Of a DNA stretch of 64,000 nt, positions 24,401 through 35,502 are shown piece by piece (position 1 is the stretch's first letter; every line of letters begins with the position of its first letter). Below the pieces are notes generated by a model. It searched no databases and was not told where the DNA came from. It saw nothing but the letters and a program-made list of their open reading frames with translations. The translations under genes were made by a program, and so were the position numbers. This DNA is from Ilex aquifolium (taxonomy: Eukaryota; Streptophyta; Magnoliopsida; Aquifoliales; Aquifoliaceae): positions 9,865,064 through 9,929,063 of the forward strand of contig OX637397.1 of the NCBI GenBank assembly GCA_951799425.1, in the 5' to 3' direction.

Positions 24401-26885
24401 TGAAACGGATAAAGTTCTTGGTGCATCCATGTGTGGGCCAGATGCAGCCGAGATTATGCAGGTATTGTTTCTTGCACTATGCAATCTTGTATAAGGTTTA
24501 TTGATTCAGTTAAATCTAGGTTTTTGCATTAATAGTTTCCTCTATAATGTTAAACTGGATTGTTTCTACATCAGTCATTGATTCGGCTAATTCTAGGTTT
24601 GCATTAATGGTTTCCTCTATAATGTTACACTGGGTTGTTTTTACATTAGTCATTCAAAATGATTCTACAGATTATAGATCTCAACTTTCTGAAAAATCAG
24701 AAAGATTATTGAACATACTGGGCATGAGGTTCGCTTAATTGGTTTTCTAGTTCCCACGACTTCCGGATGAATGTTCTGGCCTCTAGAGAAAGTTATCACA
24801 AGTTCTCATATATACATAGGAAGATCTTCTGAATCTTTGTTTAACCCTATGGATCAATTTTATCCAGTCCCTCCATGTAAAGCAAATTTTTGTCTGTGAA
24901 ATCTAAGGTTTGAGGGTTCATGCGCAGTGATTTTTTGATGGTTTAAATTAAAAGTTGAAAAACAAAAGCCTTTTTTCTGAAGGAAACATTGGAAAGAGAT
25001 ATGAAGAAGAAAAAGAAAGAGATCGTCTATAATCTATTTAACCACTTGTTATGGAGATACAGTTCTCAATTAAATAACAGCTGATTAGAAAATTATTTTA
25101 TAAACTAAACAACCTTACCACATTGTTTAGAAAAATAATGACAGTTGAAATGTCATTGAAAGAGGCCTACAAACACTAGTGTAGTGGTTTGATAAAACTC
25201 ACATTCTGCTATAAAATTCACGCCATTGATGGATCAAGTAAAACTAGCCAGGTTAACTTGGTAACTGTATGCTCACTGCTCAACCATTGGTAATGAGGAC
25301 CACCATTTTTTGATAGCTTGTTGCTGCTAACTTGGGTGTGGAGTATCAATTTTTGGTGTTTTTATATACATTACCTTATTGTTTCGGGGATGTCTTTAAC
25401 AGGGTATTGGCATTGCACTCAAGTGTGGAGCAACCAAAGCACAATTTGACAGCACGGTAAGCTGGACTTGACTCACCAGAACTATATAGCGTTGATAGCT
25501 CATATCACTAGCTTTTATCTTCGATATTTCAACTACCCATGTAAGAGTTTGTACTTAGCATCTAAGAAGCACGGACACGGACACGGACACGGACACGGAC
25601 ACGGACACGGACACGGACACGGACACGGACACGGGACACGGATATGACACGACACGGACACGCCGACACGAAATTTTTCAAAAAAGTAGGACACGGACAC
25701 GTTAGCGATACGTTAAATAATATTTATTATATATATATATTTATATAAAATCATGTGATAAAATAAAAATATTATAATAATAATTTTTTAATTCATCATT
25801 TCCCTAATTCTAAAAATTCACATCATAATATCACTGCATAAAATGTACAATATAAGATATATTGATACACATTCAACATTAACATCCATGATTCAATAAT
25901 CAATGACTTCTACAACTTTTATTTTAAAAAATATTCCATTTCGTAATACTAATTTTCATCAAATTCCAAGAGCTCCAATTTTGTAATCCCATTTTTTTCC
26001 ACATTACTTTCATATTAAAAGACTATTCCATTTGTATATAAGTTCGTATTCGTATTCGTATCCAAAATTATGTTAAATTAATGTCCTATGTTCAATGTAG
26101 TGATTATAACTTTTTTTATATTATGATTGTGACTCGTATCACTTTAAAATTATAAAAATAAATCTTAATTATAAAATTATCTAAAAAATTCTCAAAAAAT
26201 GGAAAATAAATCTCAAAACGTGTCCCTCAGCGTATCCCAACGTGTCCTGAACGTGTCGGCCGCGTGTCCCCAACGTGTACTAAAAAAAAATTAGCAATAA
26301 AAAAATCGGACACTCATTTTAACGTGTCCGGCATGTGTCCGAGCGTGTCCGTGTCCCAGACGTGTCCGACACCGACACTTTGCCCAAAATGAAGTGTCCG
26401 TGCTTCCTAGCTTAGCATCACAGCTTCATAGTTGCTGACTGCTACAAATATTGTTTGGAGTTTTGCTATACAAAAGGGGTTGTGGCAAATGTGTCCCACT
26501 CCCTATTAGTGGTCTGTACTTTGTTCAGATGAAGTCAGGCTACTCTTTATGTGTTTCCATTGGAGGAACGCTACCTCGTATATTTAGGAAGCCAGAGTAT
26601 AAATTGGTTTGAAATCAGTTCTTCCAGTTTCATTTGTAATCATCTCTTTATTGTGCTTATTGTATCGTAGACTACTCCAAACTTACTGGGAGAAGTGTGT
26701 GTAACAATCTTTAACTTATTTTCATAGCTTCTTCAGTAATTTCTCTTGTTTTATTGTGTTGTGTTGCTGAATAATTTTTACTTCTATCCCAGGTGGGTAT
26801 TCACCCTTCTGCTGCAGAAGAATTTGTGACAATGAGGTCAGTGACAAGGCGTATCGCTACTAGTAAACCAAAGACAAACCTCTAA
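9498..26885 (+). CDS. GR1: Glutathione reductase, cytosolic/peroxisomal type (16 exons)
   Basis: This NADPH-dependent flavoenzyme reduces glutathione disulfide in the ascorbate-glutathione cycle. Exons: 9498-9641, 11063-11127, 12205-12274, 12918-12989, 13595-13798, 14171-14244, 14331-14414, 16489-16576, 16708-16789, 18433-18506, 20462-20569, 20714-20778, 23870-23983, 24362-24461, 25403-25456, 26793-26885. All have GT-AG borders and join in frame to 496 residues, the usual length for cytosolic GR. Motifs: FAD site GAGSGG (about 29-34), redox pair Cys71 and Cys76 in CVIRGC, NADPH fold GGGYIAVE (208-215), second FAD motif WAIGD with Asp336, and the C-terminal HPSAAEE with His470 and Glu475. No plastid transit peptide precedes the core, and the protein ends in K-T-N-L, a known type of weak peroxisomal signal in Arabidopsis GR1. 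A likely AATAAA is at 27197. Several introns are swollen by transposons. Confidence 0.97.
9642..11062 (+). other. Glutathione reductase intron 1
   Basis: The donor GTATAG is at 9642 and the acceptor CTCTAAG ends at 11062. The part at about 9884-10320 is richer in GC than its surroundings, and its minus strand has a 61-codon frame with no family I recognise. It may be an old gene or element fragment. Confidence 0.6.
14070..14095 (+). repeat. Poly-C tract (26 C) in glutathione reductase intron 5
   Basis: A run of 26 cytosines about 75 bases upstream of exon 6. The transcript would carry a C-run; the opposite DNA strand carries a G-run. Confidence 0.9.
14450..15442. mobile_element. MULE-like terminal-inverted-repeat element in glutathione reductase intron 7
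   Basis: The left end GGCAAATTACACTAACACC matches the reverse complement of the right end, GGACAAATTACACTGACACC, and the similarity continues inward through GGTTTA. Both flanks are T-rich (TTTTTCTT and TTTTCTTTT), so the exact duplication is unclear. It is 993 bp with no transposase ORF. It accounts for nearly half of the 2-kb intron. Confidence 0.7.
17735..18195 (-). pseudogene. LINE retrotransposon 3' fragment in glutathione reductase intron 9
   Basis: Read on the minus strand, the stretch encodes a broken frame with pieces such as [11 protein letters not shown] followed by [13 protein letters not shown]. These match the zinc-finger (zf-RVT) and tail region of plant LINE ORF2 proteins. Stops and frameshifts interrupt it. 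It lies antisense to the host gene. Confidence 0.65.
19700..20370 (+). pseudogene. Degenerate LINE reverse-transcriptase C-terminal remnant in glutathione reductase intron 10
   Basis: The + strand gives pieces typical of the end of a plant non-LTR reverse transcriptase: [36 protein letters not shown] and APVRKSD. They are interrupted by stops and frameshifts. Between AMLYP (about 20056) and RIRNEY (about 20070) the block normally found there, with the MRMLRWM motif, is missing, so it also carries an internal deletion. The longest open piece is 20029-20232. Confidence 0.8.
21652..22081. mobile_element. Non-autonomous hAT-like element in glutathione reductase intron 12
   Basis: The left end CAGGGGCGGAGCTAGGA and the reverse complement of the right end, CAAGAGTGGAGCTACG, are inverted repeats. 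They are flanked by ATCATAAT (21644-21651) and ATCATAAC (22082-22089), an 8-bp duplication with one change. It is 430 bp and non-coding. Confidence 0.82.
25562..26410. mobile_element. Non-autonomous hAT-like element with subterminal hexamer arrays, glutathione reductase intron 15
   Basis: The left end CTAAGAAGCACGGACAC matches the reverse complement of the right end, CTAGGAAGCACGGACAC, at 16 of 17 bases. The 8-bp sequence CTTAGCAT flanks both sides (25554-25561 and 26411-26418); a ninth base also matches. Just inside the left end is a run of about ten ACGGAC units (25571-25634). The right end carries many degenerate GTGTCC units in the opposite orientation. The middle is AT-rich and non-coding. 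Confidence 0.82.
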
Positions 26886-28277
26886 AGAATTTGAAAAAGG
26901 GTTAGGGATAAAGCATACCACATGGTTGGAAGTGGTACTTGGGTTCATGCAATTAGAAGGTTTGTCCTCAAGAAACTGAAGCAGCTTTAATGTCAAACAA
27001 TTGTGATTCTGAGGACAATATTGTTATTCAATGCATTTGCATAAGACTAATGGAGTGATGGGAAAAAAAAAAGGGAAATTGAAACATACATTGTTGGTTA
27101 TAAGAAATGGTGTTTTTGAATCTTTCCCCCCTTTTATATTGAATATTTTCTTCTTCGAATAAGATTGGGGTTACTGTTAAGACAGTTGTATGTCTGAATA
27201 AATTGTGATTACTAAGCAATGCTACATGAACTTAATTTACGGACCTTAATGAATCAATGTCGTTGGATTGACAGTGCATGATTATGAAGTTTTTCTCTAT
27301 TAACCTAATCCACCGCATATTGGTTCGCGTAAAACCAACATTTGTTTAACTATACAAATTGGTATGCTAAACCAAGAAATAACAAAAGCAAAACTAAATG
27401 TTTTCTTCAAACAGTACCAATAAAACACCAATATGGTGTCAAAATTGAGTTATTCTATTTGAAGCTATAATGTCCCATTTATAGTTCTTGTTAACTAGAA
27501 CTATTATTTTTGGGTTTGTGTTAAGTAATATAAGCAGTAGTGCAAAAGATTACCATTCCTCTTTTGCAATCGCATTTACAATACATATTTGCATGTATAT
27601 AAGTATATTATTTATGTACTCTGATGCATATAAATAATTTTTGCGAAATAATATATTAGTAGTCAAACATGTTTTCGCTTTAGTCACAAAATTGTTTTTT
27701 TCTTAGCACAAATGTCAAAAAAAAACTATCGAATTGTACAAATATCTTTTATTATTAGAATTCTGGGTATAGCTAAAAAATTCTAATATCAAACCACCAA
27801 ATACACAATAACAGAATCAACTCAAACTCTGAAAGTCCTAGCTCAAATTCCCAAGTCCCAAACTTACTTCCCCAACTCCCCTACATCCCAACACTCAAAT
27901 CTCATCTACCATGAATTGTTGCTATGTACCAGATGCCCCATTCATCTAGCTAGAGTATGATCTAGAATAGCCAGACCTAGCCATTTCAATACCACAAAAC
28001 TTGGGAGTAGATGTCAAAATTTACTTGGGAAAATAGGGAAATCATGGATCTACAACCATATAATATCAATGCTAGCAAAAGGTTGATGGCAAACTGGACC
28101 TCTTTTTGGCAGTTCAATGATCTAACAAAGAACAACTAGAGTCATAGCTTGACCTTAACCCCACCAAGTCACTAGAAGCAAATCGACAATATATTTCCTG
28201 TGAATCGAACCTAAGTAATTATTAGCAGGACGATTCTTACGGGATGGTATCTTCCCACTAGACTACTAAACTCGTGA
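26886..28277 (+). other. Glutathione reductase 3' UTR and empty spacer
   Basis: The 3' UTR probably ends shortly after the AATAAA at 27197-27202. Beyond that the DNA is AT-rich, and I see no gene or repeat with definable ends. Confidence 0.6.
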
Positions 28278-28285
28278 TTTAGTTG

Positions 28286-29519
28286 CAGTGCCGGCCCAAC
28301 CTTTAGGCCACTTAGGCCATCGCCTAGGGCCCCAAATAGGAAGAAAAAATTGCGGCTCAAAAATAAAATAAACAATGATATATAATTAAAATTTTAGAAT
28401 ATAATTTAAATACTCAATATATTTTAATCATTGAATTAATAGTGAGTGCTAATTTTAAACAAAATTCACTATTTATTTAATGTATTTGGTCCTCAAATTA
28501 AGTGCAACTAGCATTATTTTGTAAAAAAATTTAGAACCTCTTTCAAAAGAATTTAGGGCCCTAAAGTTCAACTTATTTTTTTATCTCTCCCGATATTTAT
28601 ATTATATATATTATCACTTTATCAGTGTTATTATTAAAGTCAATTGTCTATCGTATGATAGGTATGAATAATAATTTTACATTTGTATAAATTAAATTTG
28701 AGGTAATTTTTTAATAACTTTGTTTATGATGCATAAGATGACTATAAAATAGAGTGAGTATAAGTAGTGCATTAGTTATGTTTTTTATTTAAAAACAATT
28801 CTTTTTCTCTATGATATCTAACAATTAGGTGTAACTTATGCTTGAAGACATGGTGCAACGTAAGTGAGAAATGATGGATTTAGGGGGAAATTCAATTTGA
28901 ATGGTTTTGAGAGAGATATTGGTGGTCTTTGGATAAGTCTATTTGAGACCATTGGATGAGTTTATTGAAGTCTGTCATGTTTTATATTATAGATATAGAT
29001 GTCTCATTTATTTTAGGACTACTAAACTTGTATAAATTCCTATATTTATATACATTTAGAAAAAAAAATCATTTTAATAGTTTAACAAATTTTCAATTAT
29101 GTTTCTTTTTTATCTTAAACAAATAGTATGGATTATTGTATTTGATCTCACACAATTTTTATTTGTAAAATTTAAATTTAAAATTTGAATTAAATATCTC
29201 AAAAGACAAAACAAATAATTTGTAAATAAACATATTTTATTAAATATTAAATATTACTATTATTACTTGTGCTCCTCTTTATTTGCTCGTGTTAACGACC
29301 ATGAAGACATACATAAAAAACAGATGAGAGAAACGTTTGATAAACGATGATTGAAGATTGTAGCATATTTTTTATAAAGACATTATTAGACTACTATATT
29401 TTTGAAGCAAAATTCGGCCAGCGCATCGACCTGGTACAAAAGGGCCATACTGAATAAATATTTATAAGATCTCGTATAATATTTTCGCCTAAAACCCCAA
29501 ATTAAGTTGGCCGCCCCTG
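28286..29519. mobile_element. hAT-like element (GGGGCGGCC family), non-coding copy
   Basis: The left end CAGTGCCGGCC pairs with the reverse complement of the right end, CAGGGGCGGCC. A perfect 8-bp duplication, TTTAGTTG, flanks it (28278-28285 and 29520-29527). The left part, with TTAGGCCACTTAGGCCATCG and CCTAGGGCCCC, closely resembles the start of the element at 57710, so the two belong to one family. It is 1234 bp with no transposase frame. Confidence 0.88.
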
Positions 29520-29691
29520 TTTAGTTGAACAGTCTTGAAGACGTCACTATGGCCGGAGGAAGGCCAAAAAAAATAACATGGGCCGAATCAATGAGATAAA
29601 ATGGACATGATAGGCTGTTATTTAATAATGGACATAGTCAAAGATATTGCCAAATTGCAAAACTGAGTTGTGTAGGTGTACTAACATCCAG

Positions 29692-29978
29692 GGGAAACTC
29701 TACGATACTCACAAAAAAAATTTGTTATAATACCGTCGGTTATTATTTTGTATGGTAATGTTATAACTTTAAAAAAAGAAGTTATAACGGTTTAAGAGAA
29801 GTCATAATCGATCACAGACACTCATAATCGATCATGAAAAACGCAATATCGATTCCAACATTTTATAATCGATCATGTCTTTTGAAGTTATAATTTATAC
29901 CTTAAAAAAGTTATAACTTAACCTTAAAAAATTATAATTTTTGGCACCGGTACCACCGATGACACCGTAAAACTTCCC
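29692..29978. mobile_element. Short MULE-like MITE with repeated ATAATCGATCA motif
   Basis: The ends GGGAAACTCTACG and (reverse complement) GGGAAGTTTTACGG are imperfect inverted repeats. They are flanked by AACATCCAG (29683-29691) and AACATCTAG (29979-29987), a 9-bp duplication with one change. Inside, ATAATCGATCA occurs three times. It is 287 bp. Confidence 0.62.
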
Positions 29979-29987
29979 AACATCTAG

Positions 29988-32900
29988 TAAACGATTGATC
30001 GACAAAAATCAAAATACTTATGTCTGGATTTTAGGTAGCTGTCATGTCCAACATCTGCCCACTGAACAGTAGCCTTACAGTTATGGTCATGTTCGAATAG
30101 GTTAGCTAAATGTTTAGAAAAACACTGAATATGCATTTGCCTGGAAGCATGTGTATCAACTTTCTTTTATTACATTATTACATTGTTAGAGATCTTATTT
30201 ATTTTTATATTATTATGATTGTAGGGTAATACCATAATTGCCTATTGTTCAAGGAAAAATCTCGTACCTTCAACATGTGACAATGTGGGATTTAGATTGA
30301 CTAAGAACATGAACAAAATTGCACTGCTCTCCTTGTAAAACGAGTAAACTGCCAAAGACTGGAGGTAGGCAGGTCGGATTCTAAGAATAAGCAAACCAAC
30401 TAATAGGAAAGAGAGTGCGTACCTTAGATTAAGTATTACCCGGTATTTATAATACTACATGGTAGCTTTCTTCTAGGGTTTCTGCTACTGACTGTGTAGG
30501 TGGCACACCTATTTTCCAGTCGAATCCTTCTTAATTGATGTTGGGCTCTCTTCCAATCTTCTTTACCATTCGTCTACTCTTTAGGCCACATTTATAGTCC
30601 AACTTTAATTTAGGCAACTTTCCTACCTGTTTATCATCACCTCTGATTCCTCGGGATAGCCTAGCTATCACCTTTATTGTAGGTTGACTCTGAATATAAT
30701 CCTAACTACTCTAGCTCGGTTAAGCATACAACTTGGCCTTATTAGCAGATCACTTCCGCTATTTGCTCGGTTGATTGTGACATTGGTTCGGCTGGCAAGC
30801 TTGCCGACTTTGGGAGAAGCATTCTACTTCCCCCACGTGTCGCATGTGTGTGATATTTTATTATGTGCCTTCGAACACGTGACTTTATTAATTGGTTCAA
30901 TCGTGCACAATCATTCTATGTCCCGTCACCTATAATATCAATCTATACTACTTTAAAATATCAGAATACATGAAAAACATTTTTATCCCACTTTTACCCT
31001 CCAACAATACACATATGACATGTTTATCCTCCAAATTTACTTCCACATTAAACCTATATTACCTCAGTCCAAAGCCTTCCCAATTCTCAACCGTTACCCT
31101 CTCTTTCTCTCTCTCTTATTTTCAGCCGTCTCTCTCTTTCTCTCTCTCTCTCTCTCCCATTTATTCACCAACATCCATTATACAGCTAGAACTTATTTCT
31201 TTCATCTGTTAGAAACAAAAAAAAAACTCTACAGATTCTGCTGCTACATTTTCAATGATCGGTCAGTTATGAACTCTTCCAGATTCTCCCTCCCTCCAGC
31301 TTTCTTACTGATATATTCCTTTTTTTACCATGGCAGTACCAATGGCAATGAACACCAGCACAAGAGATTTTGAAGGCAACTCTTCCAGAGGCTGCTTAGG
31401 AATTATAGAAAATTCTTCTATGAGGTACACTATCTATTCTTTATAATAAAATGTGTGAACTTTTCTTTGTTTGTTGATTGATTGATTTCCTCCATAGAAA
31501 AATATATCCTCTGTAACAAGTTACTTCCTTTGAATTTTAATTTTTCTAAATCAATTTGCTTTCTTCTCTTTATAGCTTTTCTTTCTTCTATTAGCGGCTT
31601 CTTATATTCTCCGTTTTATAATTGAATATAATATGTTTTAAAAATTTTACAATTCAATATAGTATGTTTTACAATTCATCATGATCTTCATGAGCAAATT
31701 TTACTGGGTTGTGCTTCCATTCATCGAATTTTGCCTTTAGATAGGGATCATTTGATCGACCCTATGTTTTGATACATTACAAGCATAGTTTTTGATCATC
31801 TCATACAGAAACTTCTGGAGGGGAATGAGAGAATACGGAAACTGAATCAATCCCGATGCCCTTTCCGCCGTTTCAGCTTTTGGGTTAGTTGCAATTTCAA
31901 AGAGCATTGCTACCTTTTTAACATATCCGACAATCAAGTTCCTTACTATCCTCTCATGCTCTATTTCCGGCAATCAAGTTCTCCACTATGATTTCATGCT
32001 CTATTTCATTTAACAACTTGAGTATATTTGAAGTGTTTAATAATGAGCACAAGCAGGTGTAAAGTCATGATCCAAGCTGAAGACTTATGTGATGATGGCG
32101 TTAAGAAAGAACCACAAAAATGAAAAACAATATTTGTTATTCTTCATGATATTTGGAGAAAAGAGAGGGCTATATTAATTGAGATGCCATGTTTCCTTCG
32201 CTTCTTGTTATAGATAAAAAAGACTACTACATTTTTATTTTTATTTTTTTCGTTTCGGTGGAATGTGTTCGATTTTTTTAATTATGTAATATTATACTTG
32301 ACATTCACACAACCACAAGGCATAGTTGCATATTTCATTGGTTGTCATTAATTATTCAGGTCTGGTTCATTTAAATTTTTAGCAGTTTTTGTGATGCAGC
32401 TGAGGCTGGTATCTTTGGATTCCAAAATTATTTAGTTATATTTGGCATAATCCTATAGCTCATGTTCCTCAAATTGGAGGAGGATGTGGGAATTAAGAAT
32501 GCATTTATCTGTAGTTAAATTGCTTTTTAATGTGGGCTTGATCAACTTAGTAAGAAAAATGGGGACCAATTTTTACACAAAACAAAAAATTAAGAAAATA
32601 AGTGTCCCATTCCTAGACCTCTCTCTCTCTCCTTTTCTCCAAGTCTTATACATAGGCCATGTCAATTTACCATGACCAAATAGAGTGTTGTCTCTCCATT
32701 AAGATAGATAGTTCACTCTTGTAACATAAAAGTAATGCTACGGATAATTTGGACCCAATCTAATCAATTCTTGAGAATGTCATTAAACTAAAAACTACTA
32801 CTTGTGAGCCAGATAGTTGCTGTAAGTGGCCCCATCAAGTTATTAAATGTTTTGTTTCAGGCTTTGCCTTATGAATTAATTGGAGCTCCGCCACCTTCCG

Positions 32901-34738
32901 CACGATGGAATAAAAATTTAAGTTATGTTTGTTAATCATTAATCTTCTTTTTAGGGTTTAAGATTTAGAAAAATAGAAAAAAAATTGAAAAATTGTTTGA
33001 GTGTGAGTTTGTGTCTGGGAAGTAATGTTTTGCTCTCAAACTTTTCTTGTTTATTCATTTTTACTTTTTACACATGCACTATTGGCAGTCAGATTTTTTG
33101 GTTGCATACTGAGTTGCATAGTTATTGGTCATTGTGATATGGAGGGAGGAAAAGATAATTATATTCTGAACCATCTCATGTATTCTTAAAATGGGCTCTA
33201 AGTGAACAGTATGTCACCATCTTCAGATTCTCCTCAAAAGAAGACCTACTGAAAATGTGGTAATATGTTGATTGGCTAGGGCAATATTATGGTGATTGTG
33301 AGGGAAATTGTACACATGCATGTGTTTAGGGTACAAAAAATCTATTTTTCCTTGTGTTTATGTATGTATACTCATAAAATAATTATATATAGTTTGAAAT
33401 TTGCAAAATTCAAGAAGAATAATAGAAGCATGTATATGTTTTAGTCTCAAATCGAACTTTATGGTTCTCTGATGCTTTAGCATTCTTATTGTGGCTATGT
33501 GGAAACATGGTTGCTCACATAGCCAAATTAGATCTACAACTAATCTAGGTGAGAGCGTGAATGTGGGTGAGGAAGCAATATATAAAATAGTATGAGATGA
33601 GATGGAATTTAAGTATGTGTGAAACAATAAAAGTATAATGGATGTGATTAAAAAAAAATTAGTTTCTAATGTGTAAGGGTCATTTAGATGGCATATCCGC
33701 CTTGTAAATATGACGGTAAGAATAGTATTGTAATTAATGCGGGCATGGTTGTTGTTTCTTTATATTGTAGTTATGGTCCTTTAATTGCCGCAACAAACAA
33801 GGCTAAATAAAATAAAAAATTGCTGCAAAACACATGGAATTATTGGTGATTTTTAGATATTTCTGTAAAATATTGTCATATAATGCTTTTACAAGTCTGA
33901 CAAACGTATAATATCGTAATATTAATTTTCAGACAGTCTATATCATCCTATAAGAGAATTTAAGAACAGATGAAGTCCAAGAAATAAGGGAACTTTTGGG
34001 TCTCGCCTTAAGTGATTGAAGTAATAAATGATATTCATGTGGTCAAAATTAATAATACCAGCCAAGTCATCGGTCCACACTCAAGAATTTAAAAGAAGTA
34101 ATCAAATGAATTGATGGACGGATGAGAAGCACCAATGTTATCATAAAAAAGAAGTTGAGATTGCAATTAAAGAAGTCTTCCAGTCAATTTGCTTGGGATG
34201 CAACATAGCCAAATAGGAAAATAAAGAAACAAAGAAGCATGCTTTCGTGTTCATAATTGTTGTTTCTCCATGCTATGGGTGCATTTCTTGAGATTCTATT
34301 TGCAGTTCCAAATGGTAAATTATGATTGGTGTTGGGAGTGTGTTGGATAGACGTCAGTCATCATGAAATTTTCTCGAAGAATTGAGTAAGGAAAATATTA
34401 ATTTCGAGTCCCAAATGAATAGGGATCCTTGGATGAGTGGGTCCCGTTAAAAAAACTAATTTGTCTTTGCTAATTTAAGAATTTCTATGCATTTGGTATC
34501 CAATGTGATTGTTAGAATGTGTAGGTGTCAGTCATGGTAAAGATTTCATGAGGAATCCGATATTATTATGCGTTGATTTGCCCTATGTGAAAAAACTATA
34601 AAGGTGCATGTTGTTCAAGAATTATGCTTTGTGTCAATTTTAGTCATTCTAATATTAATGGAATTGATATTTTTGCCATGCTTGAAGATTTGAATTAAGA
34701 GTTGGGATTATGATCTTTTGTCTAATTCTTTCCAAGAC
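29988..34738. other. Gene-free spacer with a possible LTR-like stretch
   Basis: No gene can be supported. About 30283-30945 is richer in GC and includes a TATAAATA on the minus strand near 30450, so it could be a decayed solo LTR, but no clean ends or duplication were found. About 31080-31160 is CT-rich. An ATG at 31330 opens 95 bases up to a donor-like GAG/GTACAC at 31424, with no recognisable continuation. A short TC tract lies near 32620. Confidence 0.45.
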
Positions 34739-34751
34739 AGCTCTTTATGGC

Positions 34752-34886
34752 TCCAATGGGCCTTTGGTCCAATGGTACTCTTTGCCTTGTGAAGGCTTTC
34801 TTTTCTTGAAGTCAAGGGTTCAAGTCCCCCTTCCCCTCCCCCCCCAAAAAAAAAAATAATAATAATAATAATTTTTTTTAAAAAAA
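34752..34886 (+). mobile_element. tRNA-derived SINE
   Basis: The body has a box A-like GGTCCAATGGTAC and a box B-like GGGTTCAAGTCCC about 50 bases later, then a C-run, an A-run, AATAAT repeats and a final A-tail. It is flanked by a perfect 13-bp duplication AGCTCTTTATGGC (34739-34751 and 34887-34899). Size, layout and duplication all fit a plant SINE. Confidence 0.88.
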
Positions 34887-34899
34887 AGCTCTTTATGGC

Positions 34900-35502
34900 A
34901 TACAGTTTAGGTTGAAAATTTATTTGAAATTACTCAATAATGTCTACTACAATTGATCTGGGAATGACTAAAATGTTTGTGTTAAAATGGAAAGTAGGAA
35001 ATGTTGTTTTTTGTTTTTTTCTATGGAAGGCATTGTCTAATTCAACTAAACTAACCTATAAAATTCATTTTCTCTTTGAGAAATAAATACTATGAAAAAT
35101 AAGTCATTTCTTTTTAGAATCCGCTTATAACAAATGGAGAAAATAAAATGAGCTTACCTAAACATTTAACATTATTTAAGTATTAATGTGTGAATACAAG
35201 TCTTCAAAGTCAACATTCAAAGAACATTAGAACCTAATTTTATATTATGCTTCTTGCCCGGGTACTCGCCAATTTTGATAAATTCACATATCTTTTATCA
35301 GAGCCATAAACAAAATCATCCCATTTTGTTGATCGGAAAGGTGTCTACTCACATATAATCGTTGCTTCTGCTTCATTTGGTAAAACTATACAATGTTTCT
35401 CCAATTATGCTATGAGAACTTCAAAATTATGGAGTAGCTTGAAAACAAGAATGTATCAAAAACTTGAAATATAAGGTCGAATGCAAAACAATGCATTTGT
35501 AC
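34900..35502. other. AT-rich spacer left of the large retrotransposon
   Basis: I see no gene or definable repeat. The retrotransposon-derived sequence begins abruptly at 35503. Confidence 0.6.

Noticed and set aside
30283-30945. Possible solo LTR in minus orientation
   Set aside because: It has a TATA-like site and higher GC, but I could not find TG/CA ends with a matching 5-bp duplication.
31330-31424. Possible first exon (ATG followed by 95 open bases and a GAG/GTACAC donor after a CT-rich leader)
   Set aside because: No family is recognised and no downstream exon continues it; a chance ORF cannot be excluded.
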